A stretch of DNA of 51,947 nucleotides from Curtobacterium pusillum (GCF_013359865.1 NZ_JABMCE010000053.1:1-51947), one strand, 5' to 3'; numbered from the stretch's first letter, positions 33,606 to 42,630 are shown. Notes: generated from the letters alone by a model not told the origin. A program made the numbers and translations.

Positions 33606-34823
33606 ATGCCGAGTGCCCTGCCGATCGCCGATCCTGCTCCCGCGGACGGACTGATCACGCCGGTGTCCGACGCGGGTGCCGTGCCGTTCGGGGTGTACGT
33701 GCACGTGCCGTTCTGCCGGGTGCGCTGCGGCTACTGCGACTTCAACACGTACACGGCGTCGGAGCTGCGCGGGGTGCGGCGTGACGACTACGCCGGGCAC
33801 GCCGTCCGCGAGATCGAGTGGGCCGCCCAGGTGCTCGATCGGTCCGGTGTCCCGCGTCGACCCGTGTCGACCGTGTTCTTCGGTGGCGGGACGCCCACGA
33901 TGCTGCCGGCGTCCGACCTCGTGATGATCCTGCGCGCGATCGACGACACCTGGGGGATCCTCCCGGGCGCCGAGGTCACCACCGAGGCGAACCCGGACTC
34001 GGTGGACGCCTCCTCGCTCGAGGTGCTCCGCGCGGGCGGCTTCAACCGCGTCAGCTACGGCATGCAGTCGGCGGTGCCGCAGGTGCTCGCGACCCTCGAC
34101 CGGACGCACGACCCTTCGCGCGTGCCCCTGGTGGTGGACCTCGCGAAGCAGCAGGGCCTCGACGTCTCGCTCGACCTCATCTACTCGACGCCGGGGGAGA
34201 CGCTGGACGACTGGCGGACCTCGCTCGACGCAGCCCTCGCGTGCGAGCCGGACCACGTGTCGGCGTACTCGCTCATCGTCGAGGACGGCACGGCGATGGG
34301 CCGCATGGTCGCGCGCGGTGAGCTGCCCGCGCCGGACGACGACCTCGCGGCGGACATGTACGAGCTCGCGGACCGGGTCCTCGGCGACGCCGGCTACTCC
34401 TGGTACGAGGTGTCGAACTGGGCGCGCGGCGAGCAGCACGCCAGCCGGCACAACCTGTCCTACTGGAAGGGCCACGACTGGTGGGGCGTGGGCCCTGGTG
34501 CTCACTCGGCGGTCGCCGGCACACGCTGGTGGAACGTGAAGCACCCGGCCGCCTACGCGAACCGCGTGCTGCAGGACGAGTCGCCGGCAGCGGGTCGCGA
34601 GGCCCTCGACGACGAGACCCGGTACGTCGAGCGCGTGCTGCTCGCGGCGCGGGTCCGCGGGGAGCTCGCCACGACCGAGCTCCGCCAGGAGGCGCGGGGC
34701 CGGGTCGCCGACCTCATCGCACGTGGTCTCGTGGACGGGTCGGCCGCGGTGCGGGGACGGATCGAGTTGACGCTGCAGGGTCGCCTGCTCGCGGACGCGG
34801 TGGTCCGCGAGCTGCTCGACTGA
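33606..34823 (+). CDS. hemW: Radical SAM family heme chaperone HemW
   Basis: Radical SAM protein related to oxygen-independent coproporphyrinogen oxidase; HemW inserts heme into respiratory proteins. It has 405 residues. The 4Fe-4S motif is Cys37, Cys41, Cys44 in CRVRCGYC, matching CxxxCxxC of HemW; a further Cys seen in the true oxidase HemN motif (CxxxCxxCxC) is replaced here, supporting HemW. GGGTPTML near 98 and the C-terminal HemN domain follow. The start at 33606 is preferred over the ATG at 33597, which overlaps the -10. Presence beside hrcA-dnaJ is conserved. A respiratory link to the cta and cyd operons is plausible. Confidence 0.94.
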   Translation: MPSALPIADPAPADGLITPVSDAGAVPFGVYVHVPFCRVRCGYCDFNTYTASELRGVRRDDYAGHAVREIEWAAQVLDRSGVPRRPVSTVFFGGGTPTMLPASDLVMILRAIDDTWGILPGAEVTTEANPDSVDASSLEVLRAGGFNRVSYGMQSAVPQVLATLDRTHDPSRVPLVVDLAKQQGLDVSLDLIYSTPGETLDDWRTSLDAALACEPDHVSAYSLIVEDGTAMGRMVARGELPAPDDDLAADMYELADRVLGDAGYSWYEVSNWARGEQHASRHNLSYWKGHDWWGVGPGAHSAVAGTRWWNVKHPAAYANRVLQDESPAAGREALDDETRYVERVLLAARVRGELATTELRQEARGRVADLIARGLVDGSAAVRGRIELTLQGRLLADAVVRELLD

Positions 34824-34833
34824 CCTGCCGTCG

Positions 34834-35235
34834 CTACGGCTTGACGAACTCGATCGAGAGCGGGTAGCGGTAGAACTCCCCGCGGTTCGCGGCGACGGCG
34901 GCCATGATCCCGAAGACGATCGTCACGATCCAGATGACGGGCAGCAGGAGCGCGCCGATGAGTACCAGCGTGAGCAGTCCGGCCACGAAGTAGGCGATCG
35001 CCATCGTGATGTGGAAGTTCAGCGCGACGCGGGTGTGCTCGCGGATGAAGCCGCCGCGGTCGCGCAGCACGAGGTACGCCACGAGCGGAGCGATGAAGTT
35101 GAAGAGGATGCCGCCGACATGGGTCAGCGTGGCCCAGAGGCGCTGGTCCTCGGGCGACATCGGCTGCGGCGGCTGGTAGTTCGGTCCTGCTCCGCCGGGG
35201 AACTGCGGGCCGCCGGGCTGCTGTCCGTAGGTCAT
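34834..35235 (-). CDS. DUF4870 family small membrane protein
   Basis: Function unknown. It has 133 residues: a Gly/Pro/Gln-rich cytoplasmic N-terminus of about 30 residues (MTYGQQPGGPQFPGG), then DQRLWATLTHVGGIL, the family signature, and three hydrophobic segments at about 38-58, 73-92 and 93-115. RDRGGFIREHTRVALNF lies between the first and second, which is also typical of the Tic20-like DUF4870 group. TACGCT lies 6 nt before the ATG at 35235 on the minus strand, so a leaderless transcript is likely. It converges with hemW, with a 10-nt gap, and is divergent from hrcA. Confidence 0.9.
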   Translation of the reverse strand: MTYGQQPGGPQFPGGAGPNYQPPQPMSPEDQRLWATLTHVGGILFNFIAPLVAYLVLRDRGGFIREHTRVALNFHITMAIAYFVAGLLTLVLIGALLLPVIWIVTIVFGIMAAVAANRGEFYRYPLSIEFVKP

Positions 35236-35290
35236 GCCGGAAGCGTATCGGCAGGCCGTGCAGAAGTCCCGGTCGGTCGGCGGTCGGGCG

Positions 35291-35322
35291 TAGGATCAGC
35301 AGTCGACACGTCCGAGTGCCAG
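35291..35322 (+). promoter_or_regulatory. hrcA promoter with degenerate CIRCE operator
   Basis: A -10 TAGGAT (35291-35296) is followed by TCAGCAGTC (35296-35304), exactly 9 nt, and GAGTGCCAG (35314-35322). The CIRCE consensus is TTAGCACTC-N9-GAGTGCTAA; each half here differs at two positions. It covers the expected transcription start, so HrcA would block its own promoter. Confidence 0.65.
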
Positions 35323-35342
35323 AACGAGTGGAAGGGGTCCGG

Positions 35343-36359
35343 GTGGTCAGCGAACGCAGCCTCGAGGTCCTCAAGGCCATCGTGCGGGACTACGTCGCCT
35401 CCCGCGAGCCCGTCGGTTCCAAGACCATCGTCGAGCGGCACGCCTTCGGGGTGAGCGCCGCCACGATCCGGAACGACATGGCGCAACTCGAGGACGAACA
35501 GCTCATCGCCGCGCCGCACACCTCGTCCGGCCGCGTCCCGACGGACAAGGGGTACCGGCTCTTCGTCGACCACCTCGCGGGCACCCGACCGCTCTCCAGC
35601 GCGCAGCGGCACGCGATCGAGACGTTCCTCGGGGCGCCGAACGACCTCGACGAGGTGCTCGGCCGCACCGTCCGGCTGCTCAGCCAGCTCACCAACCAGG
35701 TCGCCCTCGTGCAGTACCCGTCGATGGTGCGCGCACGGGTGCAGCACATCGAGCTCGTGCGCCTCGGCGACAACCGCCTGATGGTCGTGCTCATCACCGA
35801 CACGGCGCGGGTCGAGCAGCGCGTGGTCGAGACCGACGTGATCCTCGACGAGGGCGCGCTCACCGAACTCCGTGCCGTCGTGAACGGCGCCACCGTCGGG
35901 CTGCTGCTGCAGGACGTCGCGACGGCGCTCCGCGCGGTGCCGCTGCAGATCCGTCCGGACGCCCAGCCCCTCGCCGGCGTCGTCGTCGCGACGCTCATCG
36001 AGCAGGTCGCGGCGAACCGTCAGGACCGCCTGGTGATGGCCGGCGCGGCGAACCTCGCGAAGAGCGAGCAGGACTTCTCCGGCGGCCTCTTCCCCGTGCT
36101 CGAGGCGATCGAGGAACAGGTGACCCTGCTCCGGCTGTTCGGGGAGATGCAGATCGACGACGGCGTCGCCGCCCGGATCGGCGTGGAGAACGCCGAGTAC
36201 GGGCTCGACGCCACGAGCATCGTCGCCGGCGGGTACCTGGCCGGTGGCGAGGTCGCCCGGCTCGGCGTGCTCGGGCCGACCCGCATGGACTACGGCACGA
36301 ACATGGCCGCCGTGCGCGCCGTCGCTCGGTACCTGTCCAAACTCCTGGGCGAACATTGA
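35343..36359 (+). CDS. hrcA: Heat-inducible transcription repressor HrcA
   Basis: Repressor of class I heat-shock genes (groE, dnaK and dnaJ sets); binds CIRCE. It has 338 residues. The N-terminal winged helix contains YVASREPVGSKTIVERH and VSAATIRNDMAQLEDEQLI near 30-60, with SSGRVPTDKGYR after it. A GAF-like dimerisation domain follows. The GTG at 35343 has GGAAGGGG upstream and is preferred; an earlier in-frame GTG at 35316 lies inside the operator. It precedes dnaJ by 128 nt. The DnaJ gene may be read from the hrcA promoter. Confidence 0.95.
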   Translation: MVSERSLEVLKAIVRDYVASREPVGSKTIVERHAFGVSAATIRNDMAQLEDEQLIAAPHTSSGRVPTDKGYRLFVDHLAGTRPLSSAQRHAIETFLGAPNDLDEVLGRTVRLLSQLTNQVALVQYPSMVRARVQHIELVRLGDNRLMVVLITDTARVEQRVVETDVILDEGALTELRAVVNGATVGLLLQDVATALRAVPLQIRPDAQPLAGVVVATLIEQVAANRQDRLVMAGAANLAKSEQDFSGGLFPVLEAIEEQVTLLRLFGEMQIDDGVAARIGVENAEYGLDATSIVAGGYLAGGEVARLGVLGPTRMDYGTNMAAVRAVARYLSKLLGEH

Positions 36360-36487
36360 CCAGGCCCCCACGCGCCTGAGCGGGCCGACCCCGAGCGGGC
36401 GATCCGCGCCTCCAGGCCGACCGACGACCACCAGAACCGCGGCGACCGCCGCACCGCACCGACCGAACGAAACCGACTGAGGGATAC
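36360..36487 (+). other. Gap between hrcA and dnaJ with one palindrome-family half-site
   Basis: CCGCGCCTCCAGG (36404-36416) is a solitary half-site of the GGAGGCGCGG family. I see no strong hairpin and no clear promoter; GAGGGA near 36479 is the dnaJ ribosome-binding site. Confidence 0.5.
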
Positions 36488-37597
36488 GTGGCAGACCACT
36501 ACGACGTCCTCGGCGTCCAGCAGGACGCCTCCGATGCCGACATCAAGCAGGCGTACCGCCGTCTGGCGCGCGAACTGCACCCGGACGTGAACCCGAGCCC
36601 CGAAGCGGCCGAGCGGTTCAAGGATGTGACGCACGCGTACGACGTGCTGAGCGACCCCGAACAGCGCCGCCGCTACGACGCCGGACCGCAGGCCGACAGC
36701 CACTTCGGCGGTGCCGGCGGGTTCAGCGACATCTTCGACGCGTTCTTCGGGGGCGGTGGCGGCGGCGGCCGTGGCAACGGGCCGCGCAGCCGTGCCGAGC
36801 GCGGGCAGGACGCCCTGCTCCGCATCGACGTCGACCTCGACGAGGTCGTCTTCGGCACCCACAAGGACGTCGAGGTCGACACGGCCGTGCTGTGCGAGAC
36901 GTGCGGCGGCTCCTGCTGCGCGCCGGGCACCAGCCCGCAGACCTGCGACATCTGCGGCGGCACCGGGCACATCCAGCGCCAGGTCCGATCGCTCCTGGGC
37001 AACGTCGTGACGAGCGCGCCGTGCGGCACGTGCCGCGGGTACGGCACCGTCATCCCGAGCCCGTGCCCGACGTGTCAGGGGCAGGGCCGTGTCCGTGCGC
37101 GCCGCACGGTGCCGGTGGACGTCCCGGCAGGTGTCGACTCCGGTCTCCGGCTGCAGATGCCCGGGCAGGGCGAGGTCGGTCCGGCCGGCGGTCCCTCGGG
37201 CGACCTGTACCTCGAGATCCGGGTGCGTCACCACGACGTGTTCAGCCGCGACGGCGACGACCTGCTCGCCACGCTCGAGGTCCAGATGACCGACGCCGTG
37301 CTCGGCACGAACACGACGATCGACGGGCTCGACGGGCCGGTCGAACTCGAGATCCGCCCGGGTGTGCAGAGCGCCGACGTGCTCGTGATCAAGGACCGCG
37401 GCATCACGAAGCTCCGCGGCAACGGGCGCGGCGACCTGCGCGTGGGCGTGCAGGTGGTGACACCGACGAAGCTCTCGCACAAGGAACGCCAGCTCGTGGA
37501 GCAGCTCGCGAAGTCGCACCGGGCACCGAAGCCGCAGCTCGCCCGCTTCCAGCAGGGGATGTTCGGCAAGCTCCGCGACCGGTTCTTCAACTTCTGA
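36488..37597 (+). CDS. dnaJ: Chaperone protein DnaJ
   Basis: Co-chaperone that stimulates DnaK. It has 369 residues: J domain with HPD at 31-33, a Gly/Phe-rich region (AGGFSDIFDAFFGGGGGGG near 75-95), four zinc-finger repeats of CxxCxG type (CETC, CDICGGTGH, CGTCRGYG, CPTCQGQG) at about 137-205, and two beta-domains. In the first repeat GGSCC replaces the usual GxGA spacing, a small change. The GTG start at 36488 follows GAGGGA. The stop overlaps the rsmE start by one nt. This is the second DnaJ type typical of hrcA-linked loci, distinct from the copy usually found with dnaK-grpE. Confidence 0.97.
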   Translation: MADHYDVLGVQQDASDADIKQAYRRLARELHPDVNPSPEAAERFKDVTHAYDVLSDPEQRRRYDAGPQADSHFGGAGGFSDIFDAFFGGGGGGGRGNGPRSRAERGQDALLRIDVDLDEVVFGTHKDVEVDTAVLCETCGGSCCAPGTSPQTCDICGGTGHIQRQVRSLLGNVVTSAPCGTCRGYGTVIPSPCPTCQGQGRVRARRTVPVDVPAGVDSGLRLQMPGQGEVGPAGGPSGDLYLEIRVRHHDVFSRDGDDLLATLEVQMTDAVLGTNTTIDGLDGPVELEIRPGVQSADVLVIKDRGITKLRGNGRGDLRVGVQVVTPTKLSHKERQLVEQLAKSHRAPKPQLARFQQGMFGKLRDRFFNF

Positions 37598-38391
37598 TGG
37601 CGTCGCTCTACCTCGTCGGGTCGCTCGACGGCGTCGCGGTCGGCGACACGGTCCCGCTCGACGGGGCGGAGGGACGCCACGCGGTGTCCGTCGCACGCGT
37701 GCGGGTGGGGGAGACGCTGCGCATCGGCGACGGCCGCGGCACCGTCGTGACCGGGACGGTCGCGTCGGTCGACCGCGACTCCCTGTCCCTGTCGGTGGCG
37801 TCGGTGGCGTCCGACGCGCCACCCACACCGGCGCTGACGCTCGTGCAGGCGCTGGCGAAGGGCGGCCGCGACGAGATGGCCGTGCAGGCGGCGACCGAGA
37901 TCGGCGTCGACCGGATCGTGCCGTGGTCGGCGGCGCGCAGTGTCTCCCGGTGGGACGGCGCGAAGGTCGAGAAGGGCCGGGCGCGCTGGGCGGCCATCGC
38001 GCACGAGGCGTCGAAGCAGGCGATCCGGTCGCGGGTGCCCGTCGTGGAGGCGCCGGTGACGACGGCGCAGCTGGCGGCCGGAGCGGGTGCCGGTGCTGCC
38101 GGTGCCGCTGCCGGTGCCGGTGCCGGTGCCGGCGCCGGTGCCGGCGCTCTGCGCGTCGTGCTGGTGCTCGACCCGGTCGGGGACGTGCGACTGTCCGCCT
38201 GGGAGCCACCGGTCGACGTCGAGGAGATCGTGCTCGTCGTCGGGCCGGAGGGCGGGATCGACCGCTCGGAGTTCGACCGGCTGGTGGCCGCCGGCGCCCT
38301 CCGGGTCCGGCTCGGCGACACCGTGCTCCGGACCTCCACCGCCGGGCCCGCAGCCCTGGCGGTCCTGCAGACGCGGCTCGGGCGCTGGTAG
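37597..38391 (+). CDS. rsmE: 16S rRNA m3U1498 methyltransferase RsmE
   Basis: SPOUT-family enzyme that methylates U1498 of 16S rRNA. It has 264 residues. The N-terminal PUA-like domain contains GRHAVSVARVRVGETLRIGDG; the methyltransferase domain has LVQALAKGGRDEMAVQAATEIGVDRIVPW near 89-115 and the knot region VVGPEGGIDRSEF near 213 and LGDTVLRTSTAGPAAL near 240. Between them, residues about 159-187 are a run of Ala and Gly encoded by GGTGCC hexamers, absent from usual members, which probably forms a surface loop. The ATG at 37597 overlaps the dnaJ stop (TGATG). Confidence 0.95.
   Translation: MASLYLVGSLDGVAVGDTVPLDGAEGRHAVSVARVRVGETLRIGDGRGTVVTGTVASVDRDSLSLSVASVASDAPPTPALTLVQALAKGGRDEMAVQAATEIGVDRIVPWSAARSVSRWDGAKVEKGRARWAAIAHEASKQAIRSRVPVVEAPVTTAQLAAGAGAGAAGAAAGAGAGAGAGAGALRVVLVLDPVGDVRLSAWEPPVDVEEIVLVVGPEGGIDRSEFDRLVAAGALRVRLGDTVLRTSTAGPAALAVLQTRLGRW
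38085..38150 (+). repeat. GGTGCC hexamer tract inside rsmE
   Basis: About ten hexamers of GGTGCC or close variants encode Gly-Ala pairs within an otherwise conserved enzyme. A tract of the same unit occurs in comEA (24655-24690). Confidence 0.75.
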
Positions 38392-38414
38392 GGCCGAGCG
38401 TCGGTCCCGCGTTC

Positions 38415-38426
38415 TACGATGGGTCC
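38415..38426 (+). promoter_or_regulatory. Leaderless -10 element before the HIT gene
   Basis: TACGAT (38415-38420) lies 6 nt before the ATG at 38427, in the 35-nt gap after rsmE. Confidence 0.5.
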
Positions 38427-38780
38427 ATGAGCACCAGCACGCCCAGCGTCTTCTCCAAGATCATCGCGCGCGAGATCCCGGCGGCGATCGTCGCCGAGGA
38501 CGACCGCGTGATCGCGATCGAGGACATCGAACCGAAGGCTCCCGTCCACGTGCTCGTCATCCCCAAGACCGAGGAGTACGCGAACGTCTCCGAGCTCGCC
38601 GCCGGCGACCCGGACCTCCTCGCCCACGTGGTCGCCACCGCGCAGCGCATCGCCGACGAGCGCGCCGACGGCCAGTTCCGACTCGTCTTCAACACCGGCG
38701 AAGCCGCCGGTCAGACCGTGTTCCACGTGCACGCGCACGTACTCGCAGGTGAACTGCAGGAAGGCACTCTTGCCGGCTAA
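38427..38780 (+). CDS. HIT family protein (HINT-like nucleotide hydrolase)
   Basis: Predicted purine nucleoside phosphoramidase or related nucleotide hydrolase of the histidine triad family. It has 117 residues. The triad HVHAHV gives His100, His102 and His104; the early FSKIIAREIPAAIVAEDD and HVLVIPKTEEY near 45 are typical of the HINT branch. It is cytoplasmic. It overlaps the predicted start of phoH by 11 nt, so the two genes are translated in a coupled way. HIT genes often lie before phoH in actinobacteria. Confidence 0.95.
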   Translation: MSTSTPSVFSKIIAREIPAAIVAEDDRVIAIEDIEPKAPVHVLVIPKTEEYANVSELAAGDPDLLAHVVATAQRIADERADGQFRLVFNTGEAAGQTVFHVHAHVLAGELQEGTLAG

Positions 38781-39909
38781 CGAACCAGTACCCTCCCAGG
38801 CCGACCCGACGGACGTCTCCGCCGAGATCCAGGTCGACGGCATCGCGATGGTGCAGCTGCTCGGCCCGCAGGACCGGCTGCTCAAGACCGTCGAACGGCA
38901 GTACCCGGGTGTCCGTGTGCTCGTCCGCGGGAACGAGGTCTCGCTGACCGGTCCGGAGCGCGACGTCACGCGCGCACACGCCCTCGTCGACGAACTCGTC
39001 GGCATGGTCAAGCGCGGGCAGGACATCGGCCCGACCGACATCCCGGTGTCCGCGCGACTCCTGGACGAGGACCGCAGGCCGTCCGACACGTTCGGCACCC
39101 CGATCGTCTCGAGCCGCGGCAAGTCCGTGCGGCCGAAGACCGACGGCCAGCGGGCCTACGTCGACGCGATCGACGAGAACACCATCACGTTCGGCATCGG
39201 TCCGGCCGGTACCGGCAAGACCTACCTCGCGATGGCGAAGGCGGTGCAGGCACTGCAGCGGCGCGAGGTGAACCGGATCATCCTCACGCGCCCCGCGGTC
39301 GAGGCCGGCGAGCGGCTCGGCTTCCTGCCCGGCACGCTCACCGACAAGATCGACCCGTACCTGCGCCCGCTGTACGACGCCCTGAACGAGATGATGGACC
39401 CCGAGCTGGTCCCGAAGCTGCTGGCGGCCGGCACGGTCGAGGTGGCTCCGCTGGCGTACATGCGCGGGCGGACGCTCAACGACTCCTTCGTGGTCCTCGA
39501 CGAAGCCCAGAACACCACGCCCGAGCAGATGAAGATGTTCCTGACGCGTCTCGGGTTCGGTTCGAAGATGGTCGTCACGGGTGACATCACCCAGGTCGAC
39601 CTCCCCGGCAACCTGTCCGGGCTCCGACTCGTGACACGGATCCTCGACAAGGTCGACGACATCCACTTCGCACGCCTCGGCAGCGAGGACGTCGTCCGGC
39701 ACACGCTCGTCGGACGGATCGTGGACGCCTACACCGTGTACGACGAAGAGCGCCTCGCCGAGCAGTCCGGGTACCGCCCGGGCGGCCGGGGCAGCGCTGC
39801 CACGCCGAACCCCGCCGGCGCGAACCGCGCCGAGCGGCGGGGGCGTCCGCCGCAGGACCGCCAGCGTTCCCCGTACCCCCAGAACGATCCCCGAGGAGGG
39901 AACCGGTGA
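38770..39909 (+). CDS. PhoH family protein (ATPase)
   Basis: Cytoplasmic P-loop ATPase of the PhoH/YbeZ type, linked to RNA metabolism together with YbeY. It has 379 residues from TTG at 38770, which has AGGAAGG 5 nt upstream; a GTG at 38749 would add seven residues. A KH-like N-terminal part (residues 20-100) precedes the PhoH core: Walker A GPAGTGKT near 144-151, [15 protein letters not shown] near 243 (Walker B) and [11 protein letters not shown] near 268. The C-terminal 45 residues are Pro/Arg/Gly-rich and disordered. The stop overlaps ybeY by 4 nt. Confidence 0.93.
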   Translation: MPANEPVPSQADPTDVSAEIQVDGIAMVQLLGPQDRLLKTVERQYPGVRVLVRGNEVSLTGPERDVTRAHALVDELVGMVKRGQDIGPTDIPVSARLLDEDRRPSDTFGTPIVSSRGKSVRPKTDGQRAYVDAIDENTITFGIGPAGTGKTYLAMAKAVQALQRREVNRIILTRPAVEAGERLGFLPGTLTDKIDPYLRPLYDALNEMMDPELVPKLLAAGTVEVAPLAYMRGRTLNDSFVVLDEAQNTTPEQMKMFLTRLGFGSKMVVTGDITQVDLPGNLSGLRLVTRILDKVDDIHFARLGSEDVVRHTLVGRIVDAYTVYDEERLAEQSGYRPGGRGSAATPNPAGANRAERRGRPPQDRQRSPYPQNDPRGGNR

Positions 39910-40367
39910 GCATCGAGCTCAACAACGAGTCCGGCGTCGAGGTCGACGAGGCCGCCATCCAGCGCCTCGCCGCCTTCGCACTCGACGCGCTGCACGTCCA
40001 CGCCGACGCGGAGCTCGCCATCGTGCTCGTGGACGAGGGGGCGATGGAACAGCTGCACGTCCGGTGGATGGACGAGCCCGGGCCCACCGACGTCCTGAGC
40101 TTCCCGATGGACGAGCTCCGGCCCGGCACGGAGGACGACCCGACGCCCGCCGGACTGCTCGGCGACATCGTGCTCTGCCCCCAGGTCGCCGAGGAGCAGG
40201 CGAAGACGGCCGGCCACTCGAGCACCGACGAGATGCTCCTGCTGACCTGCCACGGCATCCTGCACCTGCTCGGGTTCGACCACGCCGAACCCGACGAGAA
40301 GGCGGAGATGTTCGGGCTGCAGGGCGAGATCCTCAGCGCGTTCGCCGCGCAGCGCCGAGGACGGTGA
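39906..40367 (+). CDS. ybeY: Endoribonuclease YbeY (rRNA maturation factor)
   Basis: Zinc-dependent single-strand endoribonuclease that acts in 16S rRNA 3'-end maturation and ribosome quality control. It has 153 residues. The metal site His116, His120 and His126 lies in [26 protein letters not shown] near 57 is the conserved substrate-cleft segment, with the Arg just before it (QLHVRWM). The GTG at 39906 overlaps the phoH stop and has GAGGAGGG as the ribosome-binding site. The following CNNM gene starts 4 nt after its stop, so all are one operon. Confidence 0.97.
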   Translation: MSIELNNESGVEVDEAAIQRLAAFALDALHVHADAELAIVLVDEGAMEQLHVRWMDEPGPTDVLSFPMDELRPGTEDDPTPAGLLGDIVLCPQVAEEQAKTAGHSSTDEMLLLTCHGILHLLGFDHAEPDEKAEMFGLQGEILSAFAAQRRGR

Positions 40368-40371
40368 CCTG

Positions 40372-41694
40372 ATGCTGCTCGTCGTCGTCATGCTGGCGGT
40401 GGCGTTCGTGCTGGTCGTCGTCGGCGGGCTGCTCGCCGCGTCCGATGCGGCGCTCTCCGTGCTGTCCCGCGCCGACCTCGACGAGATCGCGCGGGGGAGC
40501 GGACACCGTCGGGCGATCGAGGCGATCGGCGACGACGTCGGCGCCCACGTCAACGCGCTCAACTTCTTCCGGGTGCTCGCCGAGACCGCGGCGGCCGTGC
40601 TCGTCACGATCGCGCTCGTCATGGTGTTCGACACCTGGTGGGTCGCCCTCATCGTGGCGGCGGCGATCATGACCGCGGTGTCGTTCGTGCTCGTCGGGTC
40701 GAGTCCGCGCAGCGTCGGACGCGCGCACGCCGAGCGGCTCATCGGGTCGACGGGTGGTCTCGTCCGCGGGGTGCGCATCGTCCTCGGGCCGCTCGCAGGA
40801 CTGCTCGTCGCGATCGGCGACCGGGTCACGCCCGGCCGGGGGCGCAGCGCCTCGACGGTCTCGAGCGAGGAGCAGCTGCTGTCGCTCGTCGACGAAGCGA
40901 CCGAGAGCAACGTCCTCGAGCAGGACGACCGCGAGCTCATCCACTCGGTGTTCGAGTTCAGCGACACCGTCGTCCGCGAGGTCATGGTGCCGCGTACCGA
41001 CATGCTCACCGTCGACGGTTCCGACACCCTGGCCGCCGGCATGGAGCAGTTCCTCGCCGCCGGTGTCTCGCGCATGCCCGTCACGGGCAAGGACAGCGAC
41101 GACGTGCTCGGGGTCCTGTACCTCCGCGACGTCTCCCGCGCGCTGTACGAGCGGCCGGGGTCGGGCTCGGATCGCGTCACCACCCTGCTGCGCCCGGCCG
41201 AGTTCGTGCCGGAGTCGAAGGCGGCCGATGACACGCTGCGCCACATGCAGGTCGCCAAGAACCACCTCGTGCTCGTCGTCGACGAGTACGGCGGCGTCGC
41301 CGGGCTCGTCACGATGGAGGACCTCATCGAGGAGCTCGTCGGCGACATCTCGGACGAGTACGACCGCGCCGTGGTCGACCGGGTCGAGGTCGAGCCGGGG
41401 GTGTGGCGGATCTCCGCCCGGCTCCCGATCGACGAGCTCGGCGACCTGTTCGGCATCGAGCTCGAGGACGACGACGTCGACACCGCCGGCGGCCTGCTCA
41501 CCAAGGAGCTCGGTCACCTGGCGATCCGCGGCGACACCGTGACCGTGTCCGGCGTCGTACTGACGGCCGACCGGGTCGAGGGCAAGCGCCGACACCTCAT
41601 CACCGTGCTCGCCGAGCGCACACCGGAACTCGCCGGCGTCGAGGACGCCTTCGACGACGCAGCATCCACCACGACGGGACCCACGCACACATGA
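40372..41694 (+). CDS. CNNM/CBS-domain membrane protein (hemolysin-type, CorC/HlyC)
   Basis: Probable magnesium or divalent-cation transport protein; earlier called hemolysin-like. It has 440 residues: four hydrophobic helices in the N-terminal CNNM domain (about 1-25, 75-95, 96-115, 140-150), a cytosolic pair of CBS domains (residues about 205-330, with VPRTDMLTV and VVDEYGGVAGLVTMEDLIEELVGDI) and a C-terminal CorC_HlyC domain (about 345-430). Its first residues overlap none of ybeY, but its stop overlaps era by 4 nt. Its place between ybeY and era is conserved. Confidence 0.94.
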   Translation: MLLVVVMLAVAFVLVVVGGLLAASDAALSVLSRADLDEIARGSGHRRAIEAIGDDVGAHVNALNFFRVLAETAAAVLVTIALVMVFDTWWVALIVAAAIMTAVSFVLVGSSPRSVGRAHAERLIGSTGGLVRGVRIVLGPLAGLLVAIGDRVTPGRGRSASTVSSEEQLLSLVDEATESNVLEQDDRELIHSVFEFSDTVVREVMVPRTDMLTVDGSDTLAAGMEQFLAAGVSRMPVTGKDSDDVLGVLYLRDVSRALYERPGSGSDRVTTLLRPAEFVPESKAADDTLRHMQVAKNHLVLVVDEYGGVAGLVTMEDLIEELVGDISDEYDRAVVDRVEVEPGVWRISARLPIDELGDLFGIELEDDDVDTAGGLLTKELGHLAIRGDTVTVSGVVLTADRVEGKRRHLITVLAERTPELAGVEDAFDDAASTTTGPTHT

Positions 41695-42629
41695 CCGACA
41701 CCACCCCTGCCGCCTCCGACACCCGGGAGCCGTACCGTGCCGGGTTCGTCTCGTTCGTCGGGCGCCCGAACGTCGGCAAGTCCACGCTGACGAACGCCCT
41801 CGTCGGCGAGAAGGTCGCGATCACCTCGTCGAAGCCGCAGACCACTCGTCGCGCGATCCGGGGCGTCGTGCACCGGCCGAACGGGCAGGTCATCATCGTG
41901 GACACCCCGGGCGTGCACCGCCCCCGGACGCTGCTCGGCGAGCGGCTCAACGACCTCGTGCAGTCCACCCTCGGCGACGTCGACGTGATCGGCTTCTGCG
42001 TGCCGGCGAACGAGCCGATCGGCCCGGGCGACCGGTTCATCAACGACACGCTCGACCAGTACCCGCGTGCGAAGAAGGTCGCCATCGTGACCAAGATCGA
42101 CCGCACGGCGAAGGACAGGGTCGGCGAGCAGCTCCTCGCGGTGTCGAAGCTCCGCGAGTGGGACTCCGTCATCCCGACGTCGGGCACGAAGGGGCTGCAG
42201 CTCGAGGTGCTGCTCGACGAGATCACGAAGCTGCTGCCCGAGTCGCCGCAGCTGTACGACGCCTCGACCGTCACCGAGGAGACCGACGAGGAACGCATCG
42301 GGGAGCTCATCCGTGAAGCCGCGCTCGAGGGCGTCCGCGACGAACTGCCGCACTCGCTCGCCGTGGTGATCGAGGACGTGGTCGAACCGGACGAGGACGA
42401 CGACCCGGACGGTCCGCTGCGGATCTTCGCGAACCTGTTCGTCGAGCGGGACAGCCAGAAGGCGATCGTCATCGGTCGCAAGGGCGAGCGCCTGAAGGAC
42501 GTCGGGTCGCGCGCCCGTGCCGAGATCGAAGCGCTGCTCGGCGGACGCCACGTGTACCTCAACATCCGGGTGAAGGTCGCGAAGGAGTGGCAGCGCGACC
42601 CGAAGCAGCTGGGGCGCCTCGGCTTCTGA
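41691..42629 (+). CDS. era: GTPase Era
   Basis: Ribosome assembly GTPase that binds the 3' end of 16S rRNA. It has 312 residues. G1 is GRPNVGKS at 24-31, G3 DTPGV near 68, and G4 NxxD reads TKID near 136. The C-terminal KH domain includes VIGRKGERLKDVGSRARAEIEALLG near 258. The ATG at 41691 overlaps the CNNM stop as ATGA. The next gene is convergent and only 6 nt away, whereas in related genomes era is normally followed by leuA or recO, which suggests an insertion behind era. Confidence 0.98.
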   Translation: MTDTTPAASDTREPYRAGFVSFVGRPNVGKSTLTNALVGEKVAITSSKPQTTRRAIRGVVHRPNGQVIIVDTPGVHRPRTLLGERLNDLVQSTLGDVDVIGFCVPANEPIGPGDRFINDTLDQYPRAKKVAIVTKIDRTAKDRVGEQLLAVSKLREWDSVIPTSGTKGLQLEVLLDEITKLLPESPQLYDASTVTEETDEERIGELIREAALEGVRDELPHSLAVVIEDVVEPDEDDDPDGPLRIFANLFVERDSQKAIVIGRKGERLKDVGSRARAEIEALLGGRHVYLNIRVKVAKEWQRDPKQLGRLGF

Positions 42630-42630
42630 C

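Noticed and set aside
35316..35342. Upstream GTG start for hrcA
   Set aside because: It lies inside the CIRCE-like operator at the likely transcription start and lacks a ribosome-binding site; GTG 35343 has GGAAGGGG upstream.
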